Of a DNA stretch of 64,000 bases, positions 1 through 12,200 are shown piece by piece. Source of the DNA: Ciona savignyi. Lineage: Eukaryota > Chordata > Ascidiacea > Phlebobranchia > Cionidae. The stretch covers positions 964,147 to 1,028,146 of the forward strand of contig CH003075.1 in NCBI GenBank assembly GCA_000149265.1. Direction: 5' to 3'. Below the pieces are notes generated by a model. That model was not told the origin of the DNA. It saw only the letters and a program-made list of their open reading frames with translations, and did no database searches. A program made the position numbers and the translations under genes. Each line of letters begins with the position of its first letter. Positions within the stretch are counted from its first letter, which is position 1.

Positions 1-103
1 ACTCTGGTGTTGGGTAAGTAAGTTTGAAATCAAAGCACATTGGTTGGTAAAATGTTGCACAACCTGACCACTTTCCTACTTGATTGGAGAGAAATAAACA
101 AAC

Positions 104-3100
104 CTTTTGTAAGAGCCACATGCTGGTGGTCGGGTTGAATCCCAAGTTTAACTTGCAATTGCTGCTTCTGCCGTTTCAACTCCATCACCTTGTTCTTCAG
201 TCCCTCAGTGATGGAGTTGAAGTTTGTGACGCTCGGTGAGATGTCTTGTCGTGGGAGAAGACCTTTGTTGTGTCTGTGGTGGTGGGGGGACTGTTAGCAA
301 GTTATTCCGGCCCGTTGGTCTAGCGGTTAAGTGCGTCGCCTGTCAATCGAAAGGTTGCAGGCACAAAACTGGTCGCTAGCTAGTCAGTTGTGTCCCAGCG
401 GATTAATGGGTTCTACCAAAATGAAGGAACTTGTGAATCATACACAACACACTTCAATAGCTCCGGTAACCCGAAGGTGGGCGCGAGGTAATCTGACGTT
501 TGCTCGTGTGTTAACCCCCTTGGTTTTCGCATTCACGGGGATAAACATGAATATTCTATCCTTAACAAATTATTGGGCATCATATGCAATTCCACAAGTG
601 GGAATTATACAGAGCTAATGAAAATAAAGATTTCATTTCCAACGTTTCGTTAGCCTATATAAGACTTTAGGGGAAGATATAATTACCACTTTTTGTTAAA
701 TAGGTTTCATGAATGGCCAGAAATAATAAAACAATATAAAAAGCAGAAAGTTAACAAAAAGGTGTAAAGTAAATATTAGGAAACTGCTGTTTTTTTCTAA
801 AGTACATAAATACAGGTCTGCCAATGGTGGTCCATAATATATTTAAGGTATACCCCACAAAAGAACATGTTAGTGGGTTAGTGAGCCAATCTTAAAACAA
901 ATATAAAAAATAATACTTATTTTAAAACTTCATCCGTATGTGTTAAATGTTTGATATTTATATAAAAGCACACTTCAAGTGAGTTTAAACACATATCCAC
1001 AAAACATACAGCGCCACAGCATTAAAAATGTAAACAACATTGAAACACGTACTATGCGCTTAGTTCTTATAATAGGCTTTCACCATAATAGTCTTACTCT
1101 TAGGTATAATTTCCACCAAGGTATAAATAGTTATAGCAGCACAAATAAGTTGTACTATCCCACCTGTTGTACATTTTGACCCAGAATCGAACAAAGTGTG
1201 GGGTTGTAGGAGGGAACAATGACTCCTGCTGCTCAACATTTGCCTTGTATAACGGGTTGGTGTAACTTTCATGTCTCTTCATCATCCAACCCCACAGTGA
1301 ATACGTTCGCGCTGGTAAACTGTAAGTAAAAGAAAAGCTTTAAATTTAAAATTGGCTCTAACCGGACACAAAGATAAAAGTTAGTGATGCTAACAGTAGA
1401 AAATTGCACCATGGACTATACAATTGCAAATTTCATCCATACTAATGTTTATTACAAATCTTGTTCACAACAGGAGTACCAACACAACACAAGTAATGCT
1501 TAAAAAGATTGAACAACGTGTGACTTCTTCCACACTTAGTATTACAGTACGATTTTATAATTTTGTTTAGACCTACACAGCAAGGTGATGTGACGATTAC
1601 GTGTGTGTTAACATGTGTTAACCTTTGATTTTCCCATTCACACAGATAAACATGAATATCCTATCCTACAGTCACTCTATAGAACATCTCTTTGAAGTAC
1701 TCTTGACCATATTGAAGTTTCGACTAAATCACAAACACTCCAAAACAAAAAGCAACGCAAACACCAAAGTACCTGTACTCCTGTCTTTCCTTTGCACAGT
1801 TTCCCAGGAAAGTTCCAAACTGGCAGGAGAAGACATGGTCATGCAAGTCGAACAACAGGGTTTCATTGAACTGAAATGCGCTTGGATATAACCTCATCAA
1901 CTGCCAGACTGCATCGATGAATTGGGTGAAAACCGGAGACATTTCTCTACTGTCGCCATCAATATGCCCACATCTGGCAATATGAAAGTGATATCATACT
2001 AATCGTATTTGTTGTGATTCACTAATAATTGTTGTTTTAACCTTTAATATAAAGGATATAGTATTACTGTATTAGTTATTAAATCATTGAAAGTATATGC
2101 TGTAGATCAGACGTGGGCAAACTACGGCCCGCCGGGTGTTTTATTTTGACCCGCCAGATGTTATTGACTTAATCTTGCGTTGTTTTTGTCACTTTGTTAA
2201 TTGTGTGACAAACTATATGTAAGTTGGCGGCTCGATCACTTGGCCCGTCGCGAGTCTAAGAATGAATTCTCCTGATGTAGATAATAAGCCAAGACAAAGT
2301 AATAGAGAAAATTCAATATTTGTGAAAACCATCAATACAGAACTGCACAGTAGCTGGGTTTTTCCAAATAAACTATTCAGCCTATTATTCCTGTCTGTTA
2401 AGCAATTAAAACAAGCCGACTTATACCTGTCTGTGAACTTGTGGCCGAAATGTAGCCACTCCTTCTGCACAATGCCTAGGAAACCATCTATTGTTCTGTA
2501 GTGGGAGTTGAGCATGATGGAGGCCAATGCACAGGTTTGTGCGGTCCTGTCCCATCCATCACTGCAGTGGACCAACACACTGCGTCCTTCCACTTCCACT
2601 GCCTGTATAGAAGGGTGGGTGAGTGGTGTAAGGGGGATGGGGGTTGAATGAATGAAGTTTATTGGGTCCAAGAAGTTTTGTTCTTTTGCTGATCAATGGA
2701 ATTTTGGTGAGCAATATTGAATGGGTGATAAGTAGTATTATCTTTGGAGACATGTTGAAGGGTTCAAATTGGGATAAGTATGGTATGATTGTAATCGTAT
2801 GGTCCTATGAACCTAAGTAACTCACCTGTGCAATAAACCGTGAGACTTGTAGGACATTATGAACATGACGCAACCAACCACTACTATTTACTGCTTCCAG
2901 CCAGTTCGACATTGTGCATGAGGTGTCTTCACATGCTGCATAGGTTCATTGATCAAAACAAGTTGCATGAGATGTGGAATACAATGTTGATTTGCATTCT
3001 AAAGATCTCGTAATACACACCTCGTGTAAGAGCAGTTAAGACTATGAGTGTGTAACTGAATAACTGAATTATTTATAATCTTTGGCGTGGCATCGTTAAG

Positions 3101-6100
3101 AAAAACAAGACCAAATCCACCACAGCGTATGTGTTTGCGAGATAATCTGATCAAACAACATAAAGCCAATATATATCCACTTCAATAGGGTGAATAAGTT
3201 TCTTTAACCCTTATTCAAAAAACTTTTATTTTCAATCGAAATTACTTAAATATCTTTTTTAACTTTACTTATTTAAATATCTTTTTTTAACTTGACTTAT
3301 TTAAATATCTTTTTTAACTTTACTTATTTAAATATATTTTTTAACTTCACCTTCCAACAGTTTATTGAGGCTTGTTCTCATAACATGTATGTTGTCGATA
3401 CCAAGGAACAAATACTTAATATTCTCATAAAAATCCGTGTTTTCATATCCTTTTCCTTGAGCACGGTTTGCCACTGCATTGATCTGTGGATTTTTTTATT
3501 ATAAATATTTTTTTTCAATAAAGATTGGTCTCTGATTGAGTATTTAATTTGTGGGAAGAAAACTGCATCAGGAATAAATGTCCATTTATAAATTCCTATC
3601 CCAAAGGCAAGGTTATAATTGCCTTTTCCAGAGTGATTGCCACATAATTGTTGGTCAAAAATAGTGTTAACACATATCTTCTGCAGATTCAACATCTGGT
3701 GACTTTATATGGAATGAATGAAGGAATACATACACATCACATGAGTATGTGGTTATATGGCAGATATGGCACCCACCATTGGTCTTGTATCAACGATGTA
3801 CATGAAGTCTTGGTTTCCAGCCTTCGATCTCCTGATCAGATCAACATAAGCTTCATCTTCAATGGATCGTGAATTCAATCCAGCCATGGGTTGGCTGCAT
3901 CTGGGTGAAGATGTTACTATTATCTAAAGTCGTATTGTTTATATCGAAGTAGTTTTTTTACCAAAATTAAATCATACATACAAAACGGATTAGAATCTGC
4001 TCCGCCCCTTTATAATTCCCTTGCAGCTTTGGTAACCAAATACACGTGGGGCTTGGGCACACTGTTACTAGTACAGTTTTTTACCACGAGAATTGTGTGT
4101 TTTAGTACATATTTTCTCATTGCGGAAGTACTTTTTTAGCATAATGTGAATTATGATGTTTACCCACACTGTATACAACATATCGGTAATGTAATTTATT
4201 CTCATCAGAATTTCTACTAATATTGTTTCCTTATAAAAAGAACGCACACACAATCATACTTGCATAGATTTAAAACAAAACACAATTAATCAGGTAAGGC
4301 ATTCTGGGTAGGTAGGTAGGTAGATTCAAGCAATTACTTCATGATAAAGTTTTAGTTAATATATTTTGATTCTGCTTGAATTTAAATTCATACTATATTC
4401 ATCTGGCAAAAGGTGAATCACTAAATTGTTGTTAAATTAAAAGGACAAATTAATTTACAAAAATAAAAGTTTTATCGGTAAAAGTGCTTTGAAAACATTA
4501 ACTTGTGCTTACCAGCTGTTGTGCACTGATTTTGACAGAGTAAACATATCATAAACATCTCTATTTTAAATGTTAATTGTTTTGTATTTTTAATTTTTTT
4601 TACTTGCAAAAAAAGTTTATGTTACGCAAGGCCTCATTTACTTGTACTTCTTCAGTCAGAGTCATGAAACGGCAAATTACTCAATTACTTACACACATAC
4701 TTCATGTGATTACATCAGGCTACTCAAAAAAATTGATCATCAATTCTTAACCAACAACAAGAACCTGCTTTGCTTTAATTGCAGTATGCATTGCAACCAA
4801 GATGATTTTAACAACAAAAGGTCAACAGACCTCTGTATAGTACACACAAATTGATGCCAATTTGGCGGTATGTGTTTGACTACAAGTATCAATGGTAATA
4901 TATATTTAAAAACTTAATACAGTTAAAAAGCCACCTGTAACCTTCATAGTGGTTAAAAAAATAATTTCAACTAAAGTTACTGGTAGTTATGAAAGTGATA
5001 AAGTAAGTTTAGATTTTCGCTCCATTACATTACAGAACAACAGCATAAATATTTCAAGCTAAGCAGGATAAAAAGATTTGTCTAAAACTTGAGTAATTTC
5101 CATACATTATACAACTTACCGAACAATGACAGCACCATTCTTATGAAGGTATGAAAGGACAGGAAGTCTCCGCTTGCTTCTAAACGCAGCGCTGCCCATC
5201 ATTAGTGCCGGAGTGGCCAACGAGGGAACACACAATACCTTCGGGTATGTTTCACATAACCCTGGGTGTAAAGGCACTCAAGTTGGACTAGTTTATTGAT
5301 CAAATCTACTTGTTTATTGCTTAAATCTACTATCCGTATTTTTCTCTATCGTACTACATAGCTTTATAACGACAGTATGGTTGATTATGGTAACTTTATT
5401 CTACAATATTTTAGGGTGAAACTAGTAAAAAATATCTGTGACAGAGACACTCACCAGCATTTCTTTATTTCCTAATCAGTTTCCTAAATACCAAATTATC
5501 CCTTAAATAAATAATATAATACTACGTCATGCTATGTAGATGCCATTTGCCACATAGATGCAAATTGAATATCTCAAATTCTTTTTAATATGAATTCAAA
5601 AAACAATCATACATCCATATAACCAAATGCATAATTTACACCCCTTCCATAGCAAACTTTTACAGTTCTGTTTCTAGAACAAATGACCTTAAACCAGTGA
5701 GGTTATAACCATTTGGATTTAAGCCAAAGGTTTGGATTAAAACAAAAAAATAAATCTGTTTTATTTGTATTTAAACTTCATATCTAAGGTTGCGTCCTCA
5801 ACAGACACTTTGGCCAATGTTATTCGAGTGGAATAAGTTGTGAAGATTTATACACTGATGGTTGTACAGGTATCATGTCAGGAAAAATCCAATTGTGTAT
5901 ATAGCTTTAAACTACAGGTCTTTAACTAAATAGAAATTTAAAAAAATAATTTAGTTAAGATGGGCATTGATGTAGTAAGGCATTACATAGCGGTGGTATG
6001 ATTCATCAATTTGTTAAACTAAATCTGGTAGACAATTTAATTAGGGGCTTTTTAAACAAGGAAATTTGCTTGACATCAGTCAACTCTGAAGTTTAGAAAT

Positions 6101-8501
6101 AAGTTTCACTTTCGGTCTAGAATTAATAGACGACCTAACAAATTATATGAGTCATAAAAAAGATAGTAGATACACCTTTGCTTTTTTGAACCTTGTGCAA
6201 ATGCTTAAGCAATGCTTGTTAAATATAAGGAAAAGATTAGCTTTCCAATCTCTTACAAGTCTATTCGCGCAACCACTACCGAATGTTAGACTACGCTATG
6301 GGTTATTTTGCTTGGTAGCCATGGGTCCAAGTTTCTACATGAAAATTGGTCAACTGGATTGTACATTTTTACAATTATGCAGATAAATATACCAGAGCTA
6401 GATAGCTGTTAATTGACTAACCAAATTCGTTGTTGATTCTGGATATCTTCCAGTACCTTGTTGGCAGCCCCATTTGCAGGAAGTGGTTGTTTAAAGTGAA
6501 CAAATCCCATCCTTCCTGCTGTTGGAGTTGTGTTGAACGAGGGTTGAAAGAGAACGCGTATAAATCCTCCACAGTCTCTGTAGGTGGGGAGGATAGGATA
6601 AAATATTCATGTTTATCCCCGTGAATGGGAAAACCTAGGGGGTTATCACACGGGCAATCGTCAGATCACCTCCCGCCCATCGTCGGGTTACCGGAGCTAT
6701 TGCAGTGTGTTGTAAATGATAGACACGTTCCTTCAATTTCGTAAAACCCATTAATCCGCTGGGTTCAGGCAATGTCCATTAAGTGCCTTGCCCAAGGACT
6801 TACTTCAAGGAACGAAGTACACCACAGGTGTTCCTAATTACTACAGGATCGCTTAAAGCGATTGGAGCACTTGGAACCCTAACCCTTTGCTGGGCTGTGT
6901 TCAGTACCACTGAGTTAACACCCCTGCTTTACCTGGTTTTGACAGCTTTAGAAGGGAAGAATACAAATCATGGCAATCTCTTTCTTGAGATATAAAGAAA
7001 ACAAGGACTTGAAATGTCTTGCACCTGAAAGCCAATGTTATTAAACAATTTTAAAACGCTATATTTATTTTACCACTAGTATAATATTAAACTGTAGAAT
7101 TTATTACTATTTGCATGGGGGCTAAAAGTGTTTAAAATTTAGAATTTGCATTGCTATTACCAGTACTGTAAACTTTACATGTGACTCCAACCTAGTTCTA
7201 GCAAATGCCCAATATATACAGGGTGTCCCAAAAAAATGACACCATTTTAAAATCACACATTGAAAACCTGTGAATTCCAGAAACTCAATAAGCATGTGTG
7301 TTGTACTGTTGACAACGCGTAAATGACAATATTTTTTAAAATAAATTATGTCAACTCATATGCCTGTTAAATTTCATTGATTTCGAGTTCATAATTTTTG
7401 TGATATTTGCTTCTTAATTGGTGTCATTTTTTAGGACACCCTGTATTAAAAGCTCTATATCATGTGTTTTTGACTGACAATTTTTCTGACAGCCATCAAT
7501 ATTTAAATTAAGCAATAACATAAAATTATGCTAGACACACAAACCAACCTTAATTTCAAAGCACACCCCCCTTGGACCATGCTTGGTTTGTCAATTGAAT
7601 GTATATGAGTATGAACGAGCCAAGTTTCATTTTTAAAGGTGTCAATGAATATTAAATGGGAGGCGGTTAGATAGAGGGTGCCTTCAATTGAATTGCGTGT
7701 ATTTTGCTCCACTAGACGAACATTTTCAACCTATGGATTGATGGACTATTAGTGAAAGATAACGTTGTTTGAAACTTATTTAATTTTATGGTTAAAACTC
7801 ACTTATTCGTCATTATTACCAAATGCCCACCACCACCAGGCATTGCTATTGATGTGTAATAAACTACATACTGTGGTAAAGCTTAGCATACTGAGTTAAA
7901 GAATAGGATGAGATATTCATGTTTATCCCCGTGAATGGGAAAACCAAGGGGGTTAACAAATTGGCTTGACAGAGAGATAGTTGATTTCAATCTCCCAGCC
8001 TTACGGTTAGCAAAATAATGCTTAATGATTAGCTTTTTTGAAACAATAGCTTAGTACACTGGTACTCATGATTATCCTGTTTAAAAGATATTTTTGTCCG
8101 TCACCAGATACTACATTGTGTTTAATATGGTGGAGACAGTTCTGTATTTTTTTATTTATTTCTTAAATTACTGGTATCAGTCAATATCTACATGGTGCCT
8201 TGTCGAGGGGACATGCTGAGGATTGGTTTAATCCCACCACTTTTTGGCTGCAAGTCCGACATGCTACTACATTAGCGAACATTTGTTCAATCTAACCAAC
8301 CGGACAAACAGTACCGGTTATGGTAGCTTTGTCACATATGACAGTTGACACATTATAAACAAATTTTTAAGTATTATAATGACCATAATATAACAAAATC
8401 AAGCAAAAATAAGTTTTCCATGCTGTTATACAATTATTACTGCTAGATAGCCATGAGTTTACATTATGAAAACAAACCTTTGGGGTTTTTATAAACTCCA
8501 T
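104..8501 (-). CDS. MTMR6/7/8: Myotubularin-related lipid phosphatase (MTMR6/7/8 group), 3' end outside window
   Basis: Spliced gene; coding exons in transcript order are 8478-8501, 7549-7730, 6933-7024, 6422-6577, 5120-5261, 3777-3900, 3351-3483, 2826-2935, 2427-2602, 1773-1973, 1164-1319 and 104-273, all with GT/AG ends and matching phases, about 555 residues. The family removes the 3-phosphate from PI3P and PI(3,5)P2 on endosomes. The N-terminus is a PH-GRAM domain ([14 protein letters not shown]). The catalytic loop HCSDGWDRT, about residue 333, keeps the CX5R cysteine and arginine, so the enzyme should be active. SPVFTQF and [10 protein letters not shown] follow, and exon 104-273 looks like the start of the C-terminal coiled coil. 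The first coding exon has only 8 codons (MEFIKTPK); its ATG is the first in the frame. The final exon lies beyond the left edge. Orthology to MTMR6, 7 or 8 individually cannot be settled. Confidence 0.93.
308..563 (+). repeat. tRNA-headed SINE, near full length
   Basis: Head with box A-like GGTCTAGCGGTTAAG and a decayed box B, then the common body (CTCCGGTAACCCG, GGGCGCGAGGT, TTCACGGGGATAAACATGAAT) ending in TCTATCCT. It lacks part of the linker seen in other copies. It lies between the last two visible MTMR coding exons. Confidence 0.85.
1596..1671 (+). repeat. SINE 3' fragment
   Basis: Only the 3' third of the main SINE body remains: GTGTGTTAAC, TTTTCCCATTCAC and ATAAACATGAATATCCTATCC. It lies in an MTMR intron. 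Confidence 0.7.
2108..2250 (+). repeat. Possible hAT-type repeat fragment
   Basis: CAGACGTGGGCAAACTACGG followed by CCCGCCGGG resembles the terminal sequence of widespread hAT (Charlie-like) elements. A related GGCCCGTCGCGAG lies near 2240. No second terminus or target duplication is clear. Confidence 0.35.
3242..3345. repeat. 29-bp AT-rich tandem repeat, about 3.5 units
   Basis: Units of the form ACTTATTTAAATATCTTTTT plus TTAACTTT repeat in tandem and end about 6 bp from the splice donor of the MTMR exon 3351-3483. Confidence 0.8.
6589..6800 (-). repeat. SINE, reverse orientation, head missing
   Basis: Starts with the reversed ATCCT tail (GGATAGGATA), then ATTCATGTTTATCCCCGTGAA and the body through CCCATTAATCCGCTGGGTTC to TGCCTTGCCCAAGGAC. 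The tRNA-like head is absent. It is followed by a short piece (6815-6890) related to the 9-bp-repeat MITE. Confidence 0.85.
7219..7443. mobile_element. Mariner-type MITE with TA target duplication
   Basis: Inverted termini CAGGGTGTCCCAAAAAAATG and ATTTTTTAGGACACCCTG flank about 180 bp of non-coding sequence, with TA on both sides (7217-7218, 7444-7445). This is the usual signature of a non-autonomous Tc1/mariner element. It lies in the MTMR intron between 7024 and 7549. Confidence 0.8.
7902..7956 (-). repeat. SINE 3' fragment, reverse
   Basis: AATAGGATGAGATATTCATG, then TTTATCCCCGTGAATGGGAA and AACCAAGGGGGTTAAC: only the 3' end of the main SINE. It lies in the first MTMR intron. Confidence 0.75.
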
Positions 8502-9284
8502 GTCAAGCGTATGTACAGTTCTTGTAACACAAAACTGTCTAAAGACTACTTGAATATGCACGTTAATAATAAAACACTGGCACTAACGTTAAATACAATT
8601 CAATTTAAAAAATATATAAAAATAACGGTACACCATGAAAGAATAACGTAATTTGTAATGAATTACTTGAAGCGTTTTACTTTGTTGATTCGTAAGACAT
8701 TTAAACTTTGATCTAAAACACGTAATTGCTAAAATAAATCCTCCCCGAAATTTAATATAAAATTTACAAAAACGTACGATGTCTATGGGTGCAAATGTAA
8801 ACATCACACTGCGCATGCGTAGCGTCCCCAGTTTCCAAAATTCCGAAAGTAGAGTATTGGGTTACTAGTACACAGAAAACATGTGTTTTTAGTACATTTA
8901 AAGGCGTGTCTCGACAAATTTCTAGTCTAAACTAGTACGGTTTTGTAAATAAGAACTAAAATAGATAAAAAATGAAATTATGTAGATATTATTCGTAAAT
9001 AAATTGTTTAAATAGTCAAATTCCTGTTATCATTCGGATATAACGCTTAAAGTAAGCTTGTAAAAAAAGAAGGGGACAACAAATACTTAGATCATTGATA
9101 TCACAAAATAAAATGACGTCACGAAATACTAGGAAACAATTGTCGTCATTCAAGATACATCTTTAGTGTTGAATATCTTTTGATATATAATTTGGTTGAA
9201 AATTTGATTTTTTAATATTCAACTTATTACTGCCATATTTTATATCCAGATTGGTAGTTATTGTAAATTAAAAGTGGCACAAAA
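8502..9284. promoter_or_regulatory. Divergent intergenic region between MTMR and SPATA18
   Basis: These 783 bp separate the first codon of the phosphatase (-) from that of SPATA18 (+), so both promoters and both 5' untranslated regions should lie here. I see no clean TATA box. TGCGCATGCG at about 8810-8820 resembles an NRF1-type site, and ATGACGTCACG near 9114 contains a perfect CRE-like TGACGTCA. The promoter assignment is inferred from gene orientation only. Confidence 0.55.
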
Positions 9285-12200
9285 ATGTCTGAAACGATCC
9301 GAAGATTGGCTGATAGCTCATCATACATGGTGTTGCAGGACAAAATTGCTGCACTTAAGGATGGATACACGGTAAATATTTTAATGGCTGTTAACATATT
9401 CTGGTGACTTAATCTATAAAAATATTTTAATATTTTGCCATATTTATATCACTTTTCCCAACTGTTAGACCTATTTACAATGAAAGGACTTTTACTGGCT
9501 AATACACTTTTGACTGCAATAGCTGCGGTAACTCGACGATGGGTGCGAGGTGATCTGACGATTGCCCGTGTGTTAACCCTCTTTGTTTTCCCATTCACAG
9601 GATAAACATGAATATCCCATCCTATCCTATAAGCAATTATCCAATACCCACCATTTATATTTAACTATTTTACCTGTATATTGAGACTGGTGTACCAGTA
9701 CCAGTATTCTTTTCTTAAAAGTGTAAAATAACTGTTTTATCTTTGTGTTACGATACTGTCAACTAAAATATGTATTTAGTTTATTTGTTTACAACCCCTT
9801 GTATTTACTTCACTTGATTAAAACCCCCAAACCATGTTTTTAGTTGAACACCTGTGACACAAATCTGGGCCATATTTGCGAACTGATCGAGCTCACTTCA
9901 AAGATCCAGAACCAGTTGTTCACAGCCATGAGTTTGACCGCATCAGAGGGAGGGACGTATGGGGGAGTGGATACTTTGAAAAGCCGCCTTCTTCCATGGC
10001 TGGGAACCAGTTTTATGACGTCTGGTGGCGCGGTTACATCCGACACCAGTCTTACTTTGTTAAAAGTAGGAAAATTCTGTTATTTGGATATTACAATCGT
10101 TTGCAATTTGTTTTCAAAGTTTTTGGCAAATTAAATATTTATGTTTGTTTTTCAAATTTTTATGAATACAATTTCCAACCACTTAAATATAAAAAAAGTC
10201 AATGTTGTTTTCCCTATATATTTTGTAAAAGTCATTTTGTTGTTGTTTCATGTGTGAGGAGCTTTCTTTGTTCATTAAGTAATTTACACATTTGTCATAC
10301 TAGAAGGTCGAGTATTAAACAAACCAATTCAGCAAACAAATGGAAGCAATGCACACACTCTATCCTTATAGTAGTCTTAAATATATTTGAACATGAGAAA
10401 TCTGTATCATGTAGATATTAAGTTGGATCTTATGTGCAGTATTGCTGTGAATATTTTCATGTTGTTCTCCACTCCAGTATTACTTTAAACAGCAATGCTT
10501 TTAACAGGAATTCAATCGTAAAATTTACAATGAACCTAAACCCTTTTTTGTTTTTCCTTTATGCAAATAACAAGATTAAAAAAAGTTAAAACCAGGACAG
10601 GGAAAAAAATGACATCCGTTTACAATAATAATGCATACAGTGCATAACTCATGTGTAAGTAACTACACATTAACCATACCAGAGTAACTACTGTCCATTC
10701 TAAACATATCTTCAATTTTTCTTAATGTGGCCTTAACGCTCAATGTATTGATACCGGTATGTTACAGCCTTTTAATTAAGTTACAAATATTTTTACCCGT
10801 ATCTTTACTACATGGATGTAATATAAATATATTACTATAACATTGCATAAAAAACCTTGCTTCTTTCCATGGACTCTTGTAATCCTCATAATACCCTTAA
10901 ATGGCGATTTTAAGTCTGTGTGCAGTACGTGGTCTTACCAAATTGAAAAGATAATGAACGAGGTCATTTTATTGTGTTTTTTATATTTAAATCTATGCTT
11001 ACAGGACACATAATTAAATTACCAAGGTAGAGATCCAAATGAGACTTCAGTAACTATTTTTTCCTTCTTATGTATTAACTTCATCATTTGCCATCAGCTT
11101 TATATTTGCTGCAGGAATCTGTGGAAAAGGATCGGAAGATCTCCCAGTTGAAGAGCAAACACGACAACGATGTCACCCAACTGGAAGCTGAACTGAATGA
11201 GACAAAGGAGGAACTTGATCTCACCAGAGACGAGTATGTGGGATCTGGGGTAGAAATTCTGATACGATTTCATAATGGTTTTAGTGTGATTCTTCCAATG
11301 GTGTAAAACATGTTGCACATAGTATTCATATGACATCATGGTTTATGTTACTGTCCCCATATATTACATTACTTGTCGCCTGCACATGTCACAATTATCA
11401 TTGTTCTACAGTACATTGTATTACTACAAAGTAAAGCGAAATTTTACTCTTACAAATTGTTTTCTAATTTTGGTTTCACAAACATTGTGTTGAAGCTAAC
11501 AAATTAATATCACGTTACCAGGGCCCCTTGTATAGCGCTTTATCCCTGGTCTTATTACCTTAAAAGTCCATACCAAGAATATCGGAGCTATTGTCTGTTC
11601 TGAAGGGCATTCTGTTTGTATACACAGGCATAAGGGTTAAAGCGTAACCAGAGCTATGTTTTTACAATGATCGCTTTTTAACCCGAGTGCTGGCATACTT
11701 GGTATTCATAGGTTAAACAACAGCCAGGCTGATCTAGAGAAAACTAAAGTTGAATCAGGTGGAACAATGTTAGCTTCGGAGGAAGAAATTATCCTGCTTA
11801 GAGCTGAGTACGTAATAAATATCTGCACTTTTTATACAGTGAATTGAAATTAAAGTTATTTTATTTTTTTATTAAATGGTGAAGGTAATACTGCATAAAT
11901 TTTGCACAAAAAGTAGTTATTTAGAATGTTTAATATTTGTTATAAGTTTCAATTGTTTCTAAATTGAAACAAAATATGTCCACTTATGTAACTTGTGGCA
12001 TTTCGTCCATTTAACTTGAAGTGCTCTTATTGCTGGTATTACTAAGTTAAAAACTATGTTGCAAAGTCACTTAATGGGTAATTTATGGTGCTTGAAAATC
12101 ACAAAGCAATCTGGTACCGGTGGTTCTGCCACAAGTGGTGGTAAGTGCCGGGACAATGTAAAGCTATGTACTACACTCTGTGTGGTGTTGGGATATTGTA

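Noticed and set aside
308-390. tRNA gene at the SINE head
   Set aside because: A and B box-like sequences are present, but the fold is broken, the same head recurs in many copies joined to an unrelated body, and the copies are scattered in introns. It is a tRNA-derived SINE, not a tRNA gene.
9876-10421. 181-residue open frame over SPATA18 exon 2
   Set aside because: It is the +3 frame over the exon 9844-10065 and the following intron; the true exon frame matches Mieap with correct splice sites.
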